Shown here piece after piece: positions 22,303 through 34,563 of a stretch of DNA of 64,000 bases. A program made the translations under genes and the position numbers. The DNA comes from Acer yangbiense (Eukaryota; Streptophyta; Magnoliopsida; Sapindales; Sapindaceae). Positions within the stretch are counted from its first letter, which is position 1. The number at the start of each line of letters is the position of its first letter. The notes under the pieces were generated by a model, which had not been told where the DNA came from, searched no databases, and saw nothing but the letters and a program-made list of their open reading frames with translations. The stretch lies in the NCBI GenBank assembly GCA_008009225.1, contig CM017771.1:34710184-34774183 (forward strand), read 5' to 3'.

Positions 22303-24110
22303 ATGAACAACGACAGTGACAGAGATGGTAACTCCAGCGGAGATCTAATTGTTGATCCAACTGCACCGACGGGAGATAGGGCGGTGGCGATCGGGGAACA
22401 ATCGGCGGCAATACCAGGAACTAGGGCAGCCGACCCCGGGGTTCTATAGCACTTTCAAATTGCATTGATAAACCTAATCAGCAAGGCTAGCAAAATAGGG
22501 CTTTCGCTGCCCTTAGGGTTGGGAATTTCTTCTCCTTACGAGTTAACCACTCCCGGAATCCGTCCACCCAGAAGACTGCGGTCGAAAGTTCACATTGCAA
22601 CCCCTGATGCTCAAGCAAGACAATCCACTGAAGAGACTCCCCAGGATCACCCTGAGGATTTCGAAGGGGGAAAACAAAGGAAGGGAAATGGTGTGATGAA
22701 TGAAGAATCTAGGGAGGAACGAGACCAGATACGAACACATGAGGTCAATTCCAGCGACACTTACCAAAGGAACCGACAGAGACACCGTTCTATCTCGTCT
22801 GAAGATAAGAGTCCTCGTCCATGAAGGGAATTACGATCCAAAAGAGCACGGCGAAGGAGATCCGAAAGCACAGAAGATCAAAGGAGCCCGGATGATACAG
22901 GCAATCATGGGAGAATGACAATCAAAAGCAGACTCGATCCAGAAGGAGAACCAACTGGCCAGCGAGATGTCACCCTACAAGAGCTATCAAGAAAGGTTTC
23001 AGCGATGGCACGAAAATATGGTCGTAACGTATCTTCGGATGATGAATCAGATAGCCCATTCATCGATAACATTGCTCGCACCCAATTTCCAGACAGATTT
23101 AGAATGCCAACCATTGAGCAGTATAAGGAGAACAGGGATCCGAAGGAACATGTTCGCCGATTTCGTAATATCATGGCCCAGTATTCATCTAATGACGGGC
23201 TATTGTGCCTGACCTTCCCGTAAACATTTGGCGACCTCGCCTCCAAGTGGTTTGGAAGACTCCCAAACGGAAGTATAAGCAGTTTTTCGAACCTCAGCAA
23301 AGCATTCATAAGGCAATTCATGGGGAGCGTCCAGAGAAGAAAATCACTCGCTCACCTATCAAACTTGAAGCAGGAGTGCAATGAGTCAATCAAGAAATAC
23401 CTGGCGAGATTCGGGAAGGAGGTTGCTCAAATTGAGGACGCCAGTGATGTAGCTGTGATCGCCGCTTTCACCAATGGGTTACAAAGTGGGCGATTATCTT
23501 TTGACCTATGAAGAGAGAGACCGAAAACTTATGAGGAAATGATGGAGATAGCTGGCGACTATGCATTGGCAGAAGAAGAAGAAGTAGCACAAGGAGGTAG
23601 CTACGTACACGGACACAAGCCCGACTCAAAATCAGATCACAAGGATGATAAAAAGACGCAATCACGTGATCGCCAGAGAGACGAGAAAGGCCAAAAGAGA
23701 CATCCAAGAGAAAGCAAAGGAAACGCTCGAGCCAATAGGTTTCGAGGAAGGTACAACCATTACACCCCTTTAACCGGCGATCAGGAAGAAATACTTTCTG
23801 TGGTAGAAGATAAAGGACTTGCTAAATACCCTTGACAGCAATCAGCAAATGCCAGGAAAGATACTACCAAATACTGTCAATTTCACAAAGATCATGGGCA
23901 TGAAACTTCAAAATGTTTCCAGCTGCGTGATCACATTGAAAGCTTGATCAGAGATGGGCACCTGAAGGACTTTGCTTTGAGAGGGGACAACCAGGGTGGT
24001 CGCCAGAATAACCGTTAAGGAAATGGGCAGGAAAGGAAGAGTCCAAGAAGAAACAGCCCTAACGCTACTATAAACACCATTTTTGGCGGATCTCATACTG
24101 GGAGAAGCAA
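22303..24110 (+). pseudogene. Gypsy-C gag with zinc knuckle (broken)
   Basis: An acidic leader (ATG at 22303) is followed, across stops at 22447, 22822, 22916, 23221, 23509 and 23833, by a recognisable gag: PDRFRMPTIEQYKENRDPKE, DLASKWFGRLPNGSI, FIRQFMGS, NESIKKYLARFGKEV, then a lysine/arginine-rich linker and a zinc-knuckle-type YCQFHKDHGHETSKCFQL at about 23875-23930. The protein would form the particle core. Most stops are single-base (for example CGA to TGA), pointing to decay after insertion. Confidence 0.8.
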
Positions 24111-24120
24111 TCAAGAAAGG

Positions 24121-24747
24121 ATGTCAGAAGTCCGAGAAGTAATGTATGAAAGCAGAAGCATGGAGATTAATTCTGTGCAAAGAAACCCCAAGAAAGGAAG
24201 AGAAGGGCATGATCCCATAACATTTACAGCAGAAGACTCAGACGGAATTGATGCAAAGCCTAACGATGCAATCGTAGTGGGGGTTCGCATAGCCCATAGG
24301 GATGTCCTCCGGGTAATGATTGACAACGGAAGTTCAGCTGATATTTTAAGTGCTAGGGTATACGATGAGTTACGGCTGGATAGAAAAGATCTTGAACCTT
24401 TCCATGTGCCGTTGAAAGGTTTCGGGGGTGCAGAAGTGAGATCATTAGGAACTGTGAAGCTGCCAGTGAGGTTCGGTACAGCACCATGCCGGCGAACAAT
24501 CCTACTGGACTTTGTTGTAGTCGACATCCATAATTGGCCGTATAATGCTTTGTTTGGTCGACCGTTTCTCAACAAAGCTCGAGCCGTCACTTCAACCCAC
24601 GCGTTAAAAGTAAAATTCCCCATAGAATTTGGAGTTGGAGAATTGAAAGGGTCACAGGAGATGGCACGCCGCGCCAACCTATCAATCTTTAAGGATAAGG
24701 CCGAAATGGAGACCTTAGGCATATTCAAGGTGGACAAAGAAGTGTAG
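24121..24747 (+). pseudogene. Gypsy-C aspartic protease region
   Basis: 208 codons, open. The active-site segment is VMIDNGSSADIL at about 24314-24350; the D-N-G-S form instead of DTGS is common in Tat elements. The flap/second-half motif WPYNALFGRPFLN is at about 24535-24573. It ends at a TAG (24745-24747) that separates it from the RT frame by eight codons; the downstream frame is the same, so one nonsense change probably broke an originally continuous polyprotein. Confidence 0.8.
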
Positions 24748-24771
24748 GAGGATAATCCAGAAACTTTTGAA

Positions 24772-25861
24772 TTGGACCCAAGGGACAAAACGAGCAAAGA
24801 AAAGGAGGAGCCGACTGAGTCGATTGTTTTAAACAAAGCTGAACCGGACAAAACAGTCAAGATTGGGGCAAGACTGACCGAACAAGTTAAGAGAGATGTG
24901 ACAAGCTTGTTAAGAGAATACAAGGAGATTTTCGCTTGGAGCCATGAAGACATGCCAGGGATTGAAAGAAGCGTGATTTCACACAACCTGGCTACAAACG
25001 AAAAATGCAAACCAGTAGTGCAAAAGAGGAGAAGCTTTAACCCAGAGAGAAGTGCGGCAATAAAAGAGGAGGTGTCTAAGTTACTCGCCGCAGGATCAAT
25101 CAGAGAGGTTAAGTATCCGGAATGGGTAGCGAATGTAGTTCTGGTGAAAAAGAAGAACAGCCAATGGAGGATGTGCGTCGACTTCACCGATTTGAACAAA
25201 GCCTGCCCCAAGGACAGTTTCCCACTACCAAGAATTGACCAGCTGGTCGATGCAACATCTGGACATGAAACGTTGAGCTTTATGGATGCATATTCAGGAT
25301 ACAACCAGATAAAAATGCACAAGCCAGATAAGGAAAAAACAGTGTTCACCACAGATCAAGGATTATACTGTTACACAGTCATGCCATTCGGTTTGAAAAA
25401 CGCTGGAGCAACTTACCAACGCTTAGTCAACAAAATGTTTGCCAGGCAAATAGGAAGAAATATGGAGGTGTATGTCGACGATATGCTGACAAAAAGCATC
25501 ACAGCGGATAAGCATATAGATGACCTAATAGAGACATTCGAGGTGTTGGTGAGGTATGGAATGAAATTGAATCCGGCAAAATGTGTGTTCGGCGTACCAT
25601 CTGGAAGATTTCTAGGATATCAAGTGCATCAAAGAGGAATAGAGGTGAATCCCGAAAAAATCCAAGCGCTGGCAGAAATGGTCTCTCCAAGAACTTTGAA
25701 AGACGTCCAAAGACTCACGGGATGCCTGGCATCGCTGAGCAGGTTCATAGGTAAATCAACGGATCGATGCCTACCATTTTTTAAAGCCTTAAAGAAAGGA
25801 AAGGGAGTCGAGTGGAATGAGGATTGTGAAAGAGCTTTTCAGGCCTTGAAAGATTACCTTG
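24772..25861 (+). pseudogene. Gypsy-C reverse transcriptase, truncated by Athila-D
   Basis: RT copies element RNA into DNA. Motifs in order: IREVKYPEWVANVVLVKKKN, WRMCVDFTDLNKACPKDSFP, SFMDAYSGYNQIKM, MPFGLKNAGATYQRLVN, VYVDDMLTKS (the YVDD catalytic loop), GRFLGYQVHQRGIEVNPEKI, TGCLASLSRFI. The palm and fingers are intact and open. The frame is cut at DYLG (25861), where Athila-D sequence begins, so the connection and RNase H domains are lost. Confidence 0.9.
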
Positions 25862-27499
25862 GGATAAGTACAGTGACAAGTAGGGATCGTTCCCACGAGG
25901 AAAAGTGATTTACTAGTTATAACTAATTCTAATTAAAGCTAAGCAATTAACAGTCTCCAAGAGATTTGATTGAGTGATTGATTGATTGAGTATCGATTAA
26001 CTAAATTAAACTAAGAAAACAATTAAAAAGAATATGTGAATGTGATCAAGAGGTGAGAGGACTAGGTTATCAATGCTCCCCAACTATGTCTACTCAATGC
26101 TTCGAATTGACTTTTGATAAAAAATGTAACTCAAGTTAAGGGTTCGTTATTATCTTATTTATGATTGTTACCGTATGATCCTGGGATGAACCAAGTGTTC
26201 TCAACTGTAATTCAATTTAACTCAAACACATGAGATATGAATCACAACCAAAAACCTATTAAGCTCAAGAACAAGTGAACCAAAATTGCGTCCTAAACAC
26301 TTGGGGTTGCTAATTTTATTCATTCAATTAAATATTAGCTCTCAATTATAATTTAATTTAACTCAAACACATGAGATATAAATCACAATCAAAAACCCTA
26401 AATTCCTACCTAGCATAAAACTATGCATCAACAAGAATAAAGAATTAAGTTATATGATGAATTGAATGAATCAAAACCTGAATTAATGGAAATATAGTCA
26501 ATTCTAACAAAGAGTATTCATAGAGGTTCACATTGACTCCCTAGTATGGAGTTAGTTACACATATTAGAAGCAAAGAAACAAGAGGGGAAATAGATAAAA
26601 CCCATTGAACGTCTTCAACGAATTCTTCAAATCTCCAATGTTGGCAACTCCTTCGTCTTCGAATCTTCTATTTATAAAGATGAATGATGGTGATGGGGGA
26701 CGGCCCCCTTGGTGGCTTGGGACCTCCCTTGGGTGGTTCTCTAGCTTCCCCCGAAATTAGGGTTACAAGGGGTTTAAATAGGTGTAGATACAAGGCCATG
26801 CCCTTAAACAACAAGGAAATCTATTCCCTTTGAGAATACAAGCCTATTTGGAATTCTATTTCTTTCCTAATCTATCCAAATTGATTACTTATTGAAGGAA
26901 GATAAGGATTAGATGTCTACTTGCTTTCCAAGACTCTCACACATGTCCAAGAAGGTAATATTTCCCGTTCCGACAACTTGCGAAACAAATCCTGAAAGTA
27001 TTCGCGGATTTTATGACTGACTGATCTGACCTTCGGGCACTAAAACAGCCATAACGTATTCTAGAAAATTCGGATCGACAAGCCGTAAATTGAGTTGGAA
27101 ACTAGACTTCCGGGGCTTCAAATCCATAGGTAGCAGGATACACAGTTCAATTGGAGCTGAGAGATATGGGCCCCGTAATATTGATGATCTGCACTGTGAC
27201 GGGCTACCGCTGCGAGAGCCAGAGCGGTTCCGCAGCGGTATACACTGTTTTGCACCGCTTTGCATGCTGCTGTGTGGAAATTGACAGCGGTCTTTCATGA
27301 TGGTTGATGGCCATTTGCATAAAAGTCCCTCAAATCTACCAAAATCACCTTTTTTCTCTAAAATACTTCAAACATATCATTTGGATTCAATAACCTGAAA
27401 AATGCTCAAACACACAAATTAAATCCCAAAAAGACTCGAGAAACAAGCAATTGATTGGAGGAATGGGGATCAAAAACATATACAATAAATGACCGATCA
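25862..27499 (-). repeat. Athila-D 3' LTR (outer end truncated)
   Basis: Matches 30858-32481 closely. Begins at GATAAGTACAGTGACAAGTA without the preceding TGATGTGTAAAATCG and next ~50 bp found in the other copy. Contains a CCGCTGCGAG/CGCAGCGGT palindromic island at 27190-27295. Confidence 0.88.
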
Positions 27500-29822
27500 A
27501 ATACCCCCAAACCTATCTTTTGCTAGTCCTCGAGCAAAACTAAAATAAAAACAAAACCTAAAAACTAAACTAAAAATAAAACAAAAAATACAAACTAAGC
27601 CACTTTCGTAGGGAACACGATAGCATTGAGCGTATGCTACAAGTCTTTAAACCTCTAGGTCTCCCTAGTAGGAGGAGTTTTGTCTCCTGAGGGTTTACAG
27701 CTATGCTACCCACAAACATATTTCTGCGAAGAATCAAATAATCAAGATACAAACTCACATGTACCATTCAAAGCCAATGCATGCTAGAGCCAATAAGTAA
27801 AGACTAAAATTAAGTCACAAAACTGAATGCATTGCTAATTTGAATGAAAAGCCCATGCTCAAGATATTCTAGCTTCAAAGACACATTCGTCAAACACCAT
27901 AGATATAATTTGCTTTGACTCTAATTCTTACAAGATATTGCTCATATTTTCACACGGAACCTAGGCAAATACACTCATCAAGCATATGCGAATGGAATTT
28001 ATGGACAAGAAATTTCAAGTTATTATCGCATATGAATATATCATTGAAAGAACGCTTGATTTGTATGCAAAAGATCTCATGAAAAGAATCAAACATTAAG
28101 AACAAGATAGAGCACATGTTTACCTTACTCTTGAGCTAGCATCCCCAAAAGATCAATTAGGTCTTTTCTTTGGTTGTAACGGGGCCATTGGGTGAAGGTT
28201 AAGAAAGAACGGAAAATTGGAATTCAAAAACCTAGGATCATACCATGAGAATCTTTCATTACCTTTTCGGCTTCGCACAAGTCTCTTGGTCTCCTTTCCA
28301 AGTGGGATGATGCCACTTGCTGCTGTCCAATTCTTCAAAATTCACTTTTCTCTCTTTGTCGAACTCCTTTTGAGTAGATACAAGCTTTGCAATTTAAATT
28401 GACTTCATTGCACTCATTAACATTCTATTTTTTTTTTCTTTTTTTTAATACAACAATTTTTCAATACATTTCTTCTTGACACCACTTTGGTGTTTGTCTT
28501 CTTTCTTTTTTTTTCTTGGTACATGCACATCACGAATCACCCATTTCAAACTCCCTTCAATCATTTTTATCACTTTCTCTATATGATCCCAAGCTATAAG
28601 GTATGACTAAATTATGGTTTATTGGGGTTAAGTTAATGTGGGTGATGAAAGAAAAAGGCTCATTGTGTTTGGCTTCAAACAGGGCTATGGAGCACACACA
28701 TAAGGTAGGAAATATTTAAGGTCTTTTTAAGTGAGTTCAAGCACACATTGCCTATATCACTTCTAATGGTTCAATCAAATCAAGAGCAAAGTCCACATGT
28801 GATATTTTTTTTATGAGAATTGTTCTTTAATGCTCAATGTACAACCTATAGAGATTGAATATAATGCTAAGAACCTACTGAGTGTTTAAAGAGTAGAAAC
28901 AACAGGACCCTCATAGTATGTCATTTATGTATGCTTTTTGGTTTAGTGAACTCACAAGGGTAGTCTCCACTATTAATCATGACAATCCAACTAAGCTTCC
29001 TATCCACCATCATATCAAGAGCATGTCATAAGTTTTGAAAAATGCAATGCACTACTCTAAATGGCAAGAAGTTAGTTTAAACTCAGTGAATAAAGCATAT
29101 ATTATGGCTCTTAAAGCACACAAAAAAAAGCATCTCAACATGGAGGACAAAAATTCAAAAATTGATGACTTTCAAAATTGACCTATGTCTGTTCGTTAAT
29201 GCATATCTCTCAAATAACTCAACAAAAGTTAACGAATATTTAGCACAGGATAATAGACATGCAAACGCACACTTTTCATTTAAAAAATATTTCAAAATTC
29301 GAATTGGAAAAATTAGAAAACAGATGACGAAAACAGTGCACGCACCGTTTCGCTCAACAGGGCATTGCCCATGACCTTTGGTCAAAGAAACAATCATAAC
29401 TTTTAAACCACAACCAGAAATTTACGTTCTTTATACCATTAGATTCGTATCGAAAATTTGAAGAACTCCACATGGACGGAAAAATTTATTTCCTCACCAA
29501 TCAATACAGTTTTAACAAAATGTTTGCCTCAAATATTTTCAAAACAGGTCACTTTTTTTTTTCTCGCAGATTTTTCAATGAATAGAACAAACATGAATTC
29601 ACACCCCTAAACCTAATCTAAACATTGTCCTCAATGTTTGTATGACATTAAAAGCATGGACAACAAATAAAGAAAAAGCATGGAAGGCAAGAACTCAAAA
29701 CACAAAACACATAAGCTAGAAAACTAAAAACTAAAAACAAAAACAAAAACAAATTACCTAGGTGGGTTGCCTCCCACCAAGCGCTTAATTTAACGTCTCG
29801 GCAAGACGGATGCAAGGACAAA
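27500..29822 (-). other. Athila-D interior without coding capacity
   Basis: AT-rich sequence between the 3' LTR and the element's single frame. It holds T/A homopolymer stretches (about 28427-28447, 28505-28515) and only short chance frames. No gene is supported. A purine tract lies next to 27499. Confidence 0.6.
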
Positions 29823-30620
29823 TTATCCAAACTCAAATGTCTCGAATTTGCGCCTATATGTGATTAGGTCTTGGAAAAACTTTTCGCGCATCGGCATGTT
29901 CCTACACACAATAAGCAAAGGCAAGTAAATGTTCACTATAAAGTTTAGTGAAATAAGTTCAGAAAACCACTTATTCCACTTGCTTTTGTGTAGGCGGCTC
30001 GGAAAAGTAATAGGAGGGACATAAGGCTTGAGTTCCTTGTATAGGAGCGGTTCCTCGAAAGGGACATCTTCCGCTTCCTTTGCTTTTTCTTCCGTCTCCT
30101 CTTTTTCTACTTCTTCACCCTTCAAAGGGAAAGTGGCAACATCATCTTGCTCTGGTTGGCTCGGGAAAGTAATGGGAGGAACATAAGGCTTGAGTTCCTT
30201 GTATAGGAGCGGTTCCTCGAAAGGGACATCTTCCGCTTCCTTAACTTTTTCTTCCGTTTCCTCCTCTTCATCTACCATCTCCTCATCTTCATCTGCAACA
30301 CTAGAAAAATCATCAGAAAATTCATATCTCTCGACAATCTTACCATAAGAAGGCATGGTGGCAGCTTCATCCCAAAGTTGTTGAATGGATTGCATGATGT
30401 TGTTGAATGCTTCCTTAAGTGATGGTGAGACCAGCTGCTCATAGGTATTTATTTCATTGATTGGCCACGGATTGTAAGAATTCATTGCTTGGGTTTGTTC
30501 TCTTGCAAAAATCATAGATTTCAATTCCACCATTTGTTCCGTTGCAACAACTAGTTTCATAATAAGTTCATTCATTGCTTCACTATCCTCATCATAAGCG
30601 TGTTGCTCATAGAAGTCCAT
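29823..30620 (-). CDS. Athila-D single open frame, degraded Athila gag/pro-like protein with internal duplication
   Basis: 265 codons, open. The N-terminal half is acidic and helical. EEPLLYKELKPYVPPITF occurs twice, encoded by two near-identical DNA segments 162 bp apart (about 29996-30114 and 30158-30268), a recent tandem duplication. The C-terminal part (PSRLHKSKWNKWFSEL, MPMREKFFQDLITYRRK) resembles the Athila region upstream of the protease (PFPQRL, then MPSYAKFLKDIL in the family). No enzymatic domain is visible. It could still be expressed, but no function can be assigned. Confidence 0.55.
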   Translation of the reverse strand: MDFYEQHAYDEDSEAMNELIMKLVVATEQMVELKSMIFAREQTQAMNSYNPWPINEINTYEQLVSPSLKEAFNNIMQSIQQLWDEAATMPSYGKIVERYEFSDDFSSVADEDEEMVDEEEETEEKVKEAEDVPFEEPLLYKELKPYVPPITFPSQPEQDDVATFPLKGEEVEKEETEEKAKEAEDVPFEEPLLYKELKPYVPPITFPSRLHKSKWNKWFSELISLNFIVNIYLPLLIVCRNMPMREKFFQDLITYRRKFETFEFG

Positions 30621-30791
30621 TGTTCCTGAAAAGAAAGAAAAGAAAAAGAAAATAAAAAGAAAACAAAATCTAAAAGCTAAAAAAAAGGAAAGAAAGAAAG
30701 AAAAAAAAAATTGAACTAAAACTATTAACTAAAACTAAAACTACAAATAACCAATAAATTCAACTATTCCCCGGCAGCGGTGCTAAAAACT

Positions 30792-32481
30792 TGATGTGTA
30801 AAATCGTGTTATAAAAACCTAACTCGCAAGTGCACGAATCGTGAGATAAGTACAGCGACAAGTAGGGATCGTTCCCACGAGGAAAATTGATTTACTAGTT
30901 ATAACTAATTCTAATTAAAGCTAAGCAATTAACAGTCTCCAAGAGATTTGATTGAGTGATTGATTGATTGAGTATCGATTAACTAAATTAAACTAAGTAA
31001 ATAATTAAAAAGAATATGTGAATGTGATCAAGAGGTGAGAGGACTAGGTTATCAATGCTCCCCAACTATGTCTACTCAATGCTTCGAATTGACTTTTGAT
31101 AAAAGATGTAACTCAAGTTAAGGGTTCGTTCTTATCTTATTTATGATTGTTACCGTATGATCCTGGGATGAACCAAGTGTTCTCAACTGTAATTCAATTT
31201 AACTCAAACACATGAGATATGAATCACAACCAAAAACCCATTAAGCTCAAGAACAAGTGAACCAAAATTGCGTCCCAAACACTTGGGGTTGCTAATTTTA
31301 TTCATTCAATTAAATATTAGCTCTCAATTATAATTTAATTTAACTCAAACACATGAGATATAAATCACAATAAAAAACCCTAAATTCCTACCTAGCATAA
31401 AACTATGCATCAACAAGAATAAAGAATTAAGTTATAGGATGAATTGAATGAATCAAAACCTGAATTAATGGAAATATAGTCAATTCTAACAAAGATTATT
31501 CATAGAGGTTCACATTGACTCCCTAGTATGGAGTTAGTTACACATATTAGAAGCAAAGAAACAAGAGGGGAAATAGATAAAACCCATTGAACGTCTTCAA
31601 CGAATTCTTCAAATCTCCAATGTTGGCAACTCCTTCGTCTTCGAATCTTCTATGTATAAAGATGAATGATGGTGATGGGGGACGGCCCCCTTAGTGGCTT
31701 GGGACCTCCCTTGGGTGGTTCTCTAGCTTCCCCCAAAATTAGGGTTACAAGGGGTTTAAATAGGTGTAGATACAAGGCCATGCCCTTAAACAACAAGGAA
31801 ATCTATTCCCTTTGAGAATACAAGCCTATTTGGAATTCTATTTCTTTCCTAATCCATCCAAATTGATTACTTATTGAAGGAAGATAAGGATTAGATGTCT
31901 ACTTGCTTTCCAAGACTCTCACACATGTCCAAGAAGGTAATATTTCCCGTTCCAACAACTTGCGAAACAAATCCCGAAAGTATTCGCGGATTTTATGACT
32001 GACTGATCTGACCTTTGGGCACTAAAACAGCCATAACTTATTCTAGAAAATTCGGATCGACAAGCCGTAAATTGAGTTGGAAACTAGACTTCCGGGGCTT
32101 CAAATCCATAGGTAGCAGGATACACAGTTCAATTGGAGCTGAGAGATATAGGCCCCGTAATATTGATGATCTGCACTGTGACGGGCTACCGCTGCGAGAG
32201 CCAGAGCGGTTCCGCAGCGGTATACACTGTTTTGCACCGCTTTGCATGCCGCTGTGTGGAAATTGACAGCGGTCTTTCATGATGGTTGATGGCCATTTGC
32301 ATAAAAGTCCCTCAAATCTACCAAAATCACCTTTTTTCTCTGAAATACTTCAAACATATCATTTGGATTCAATAACCTGAAAAATGCTCAAACACACAAA
32401 TTAAATCCCAAAAAGACTCGAGAAACAAGCAATTGATTGGAGGAATAGGGATCAAAAATATATACAATAAATGACCGATCA
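30792..32481 (-). repeat. Athila-D 5' LTR (complete)
   Basis: Plus-strand ends TGATGTGTAAAATCG and GACCGATCA. Adjacent at 30769-30786 is the reverse complement of the primer site (CCCCGGCAGCGGTGCTAAA). It breaks the antisense gene of Gypsy-C at 32482. Confidence 0.88.
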
Positions 32482-34563
32482 TGCTCCCAACCCTCACCAA
32501 CATAAATGTTGTTGTTCATTATATGTGAGCAAATCTCTGCAGCTGTGAAGTCTGAAAGGGAAACAGACCCTTCTCCCTCACCAACTTCGGTTGGATCCAC
32601 GGGAGGAACTTCACGGGCAATACCCGAACCTGACGCAGAAGCCCTGGTTTGCTTTGATGGCTCCGGTTTATCAGCTGGCCCTGGCTGACCAGATGGCCCA
32701 GGTTGATTAGCAGAAGATACGGTCGGCTCACCCACAGCCGCCGGAGGAGAAGCTACACCAGTCGGGGAGGAAGTAGGAACATTCGACCTATTAACTCCTT
32801 CAGAAGGTGAGGATACCACCGCACTCACCCCACCAGCAGGAGCTTCAGGAACAGGTGTTTGAGTAGAAGGAGTTTCGGTGAATATAGGTTCATCAGCACC
32901 CTCCTCGTCCGAAGAAACAACATACCGCACAACTCTTGATGCCCGCTTCAAAGGTCGAGCAGTGTGATCAGGGGTGCCCTTAGCCGGGCGTTTGCCTTTA
33001 CCGGTCCTAGGGGTTAGATCATTCGCAGGATCAAGGGGAGTTTCAGGGACATCCGCGTCAAAAATAGGAGTATCACTGACTGTCCCTGAAACTCCAACTT
33101 TCTCTTTTCCCTTACGGTTGGAGGTAGCTGTAGGAGTGGTCGTAGCAGCAGTAGTCGCAGCAGAAATGTTCACAGCAGCCTCTGTATACACAGGGGGTTG
33201 TCCTGATTCGACCCCACCCTCAGGAATATCACTAGCTTCCTCGCCATTGGAGGGATCGCCACCATTCGGGCTAGCAACTCCTTCCTTGGCCAAACCAGCA
33301 GTATGTCTTTTACTGACAGCCTCAGAATTTTTCACTACCTGGGCTTGTAAGTCACAAACCGTATCAAAGTCCATCACTGCTAAAGATAACCAAATATCAC
33401 TAACAAGATAAACAAAATAGTAATATAAAAAAGAAGAAAGACTGGCGAAACTTACGGCGAGGAAGCCTGGCAGGTAAGCGTGTGAAAACCCGTTGGGCGA
33501 TCATTTTCTCCTCATCCAAGAGGAAAGATCTACCCCTCTCATCCAAAGAAAGGATGGCTGCCGCGGCTAGATGAGAGATCTCAGCATCCGACAAAGCAGG
33601 AACCGCCAGAGAAGGAGAAATGAAGTGCCTGGGGACCTTCTTCGCCGAAAAATTACGGCGGTTGCTGGCAGGCACATCTCTGCCCCACTCGCCACTAGCA
33701 AAAAACCAGCTATTCTTCCACCTTTTATTCGAAGTGGGAAAGCCCCAAATAAAACCCTTCTTCTTCTCGTCGCTAGAAACCTCCACCTGACCAGGGTTCG
33801 CCACACCCTTAGGGATCCAATTCTCCATGGGCGAAGAGAGAAGGAAATACGTACCACCATTGCCCGCCTGTCTTAATGTATAAAAATGGCGAATCTCGCG
33901 AGGCATAGGGGGTCCATAACCCTTCAATTTCCACATCAGACACAGGCATATCAATATCCTGTAACTGTTTGGGGTGAGCTGGGCCGGCGCAATCTGGGCC
34001 TCCGACAGAAATCTGGCGATAAAGGGCTGAAGAGAGAGCGTAACCCCGCAATTGAGTATTGTGCCATAAATGGTGACCGCATTCTCAGGAGGATTCCACA
34101 CTGCTCGATCACCCGGTAGAGTAAAAATGATAGCATCTGGAATGTCAAAGCGGCTCTTGTATTTGCGAAGTTCGTCCTCGCCAACCACGTTAACCTCACA
34201 ATCAAAAGAACATGGGCGATCAGCTGTGAAGTACAACCTACTCTTCTGATGATCTTCAACATCTGAATCGGCGGTGGTTTGGGCATCCAGCAGAGACTTT
34301 CGAGGAGCCCTAGAAGCTCGTCGTTTGCTACCACTTGATTGTGAAGACCTCGGCATCGCTGGAGAATCACTAATGGAGGACGAAGGAGAAATATTAGGGA
34401 TAAAATTATCTTCAGAAGATGGAACAAAAACAGAAAGTGGAACCGGAGAATCCGGGCGAAAATTACGAATCAAAGATTCAATTTTGTCCGCAGTTCATTT
34501 ATCACCAAGCTCTATAGCTTGCATCATCTGATTAAAAAGAGCAGAACGCAAGGAGGGATCCAT
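32482..34563 (-). pseudogene. Spliced antisense gene of Gypsy-C (Tat aORF type), truncated by Athila-D
   Basis: On the minus strand, opposite to gag-pol, exon 1 runs from ATG at 34563 to 33456. A 79-bp GT-AG intron (33455-33377; donor GTAAGT, acceptor TTTAGCAG) joins in frame to exon 2 (33376 down to 32482), giving ...RLPARLPRLMDFDTVCDLQ. Exon 1 has an in-frame TGA after GDK at about 34496, probably a decayed CGA. Visible segments: VTIYGTILNCGVTLSLQPFI, LTPNSYRILICLCLMWKL, then in exon 2 a Pro/Ser/Thr-rich linker and a KGKRPAKG basic stretch. The folded part resembles the 'putative gypsy type transposon' family (PF04195-like), whose role is unknown. Antisense extra genes between pol and the 3' LTR are known in Tat elements. 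It ends at GEGWEH where Athila-D inserted. Confidence 0.7.

Larger units (their letters stand above)
25862..32481 (-). mobile_element. Athila-D: non-autonomous Athila-like element, minus strand, nested in Gypsy-C
   Basis: LTRs at 30792-32481 (5' LTR, 1690 bp, TGAT...ATCA) and 25862-27499 (3' LTR, missing about its last 65 bp) differ at about 25 positions of 1638 by hand count (1.5%). On the minus strand the 5' LTR is followed by TTTTTAGCACCGCTGCCGGGG, an Athila-type primer site, and the 3' LTR is preceded by the purine tract GGTTTGGGGGTATT. The 3.3-kb interior has one open frame (29823-30620) and no protease, RT or integrase. The truncated outer end lies exactly where Gypsy-C RT stops, so one deletion removed the LTR tip, one target duplication and the C-element pol 3' half. 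Confidence 0.88.

Noticed and set aside
24111..25352. A 413-codon open frame on the minus strand across Gypsy-C protease and RT.
   Set aside because: It is the antisense shadow of a well-recognised protease/RT on the plus strand; the translation has no recognisable domain and reflects codon bias of the true gene.
32974..33411. A 145-codon plus-strand frame opposite the Gypsy-C antisense gene.
   Set aside because: The minus-strand frame is longer, splices in phase with exon 1 and fits the known position of Tat antisense genes; the plus-strand frame is its shadow.
32388..34563. An envelope gene or endogenous virus.
   Set aside because: No signal peptide, membrane anchor or fusion motif, and the gene is antisense to gag-pol; it fits the Tat antisense gene class.
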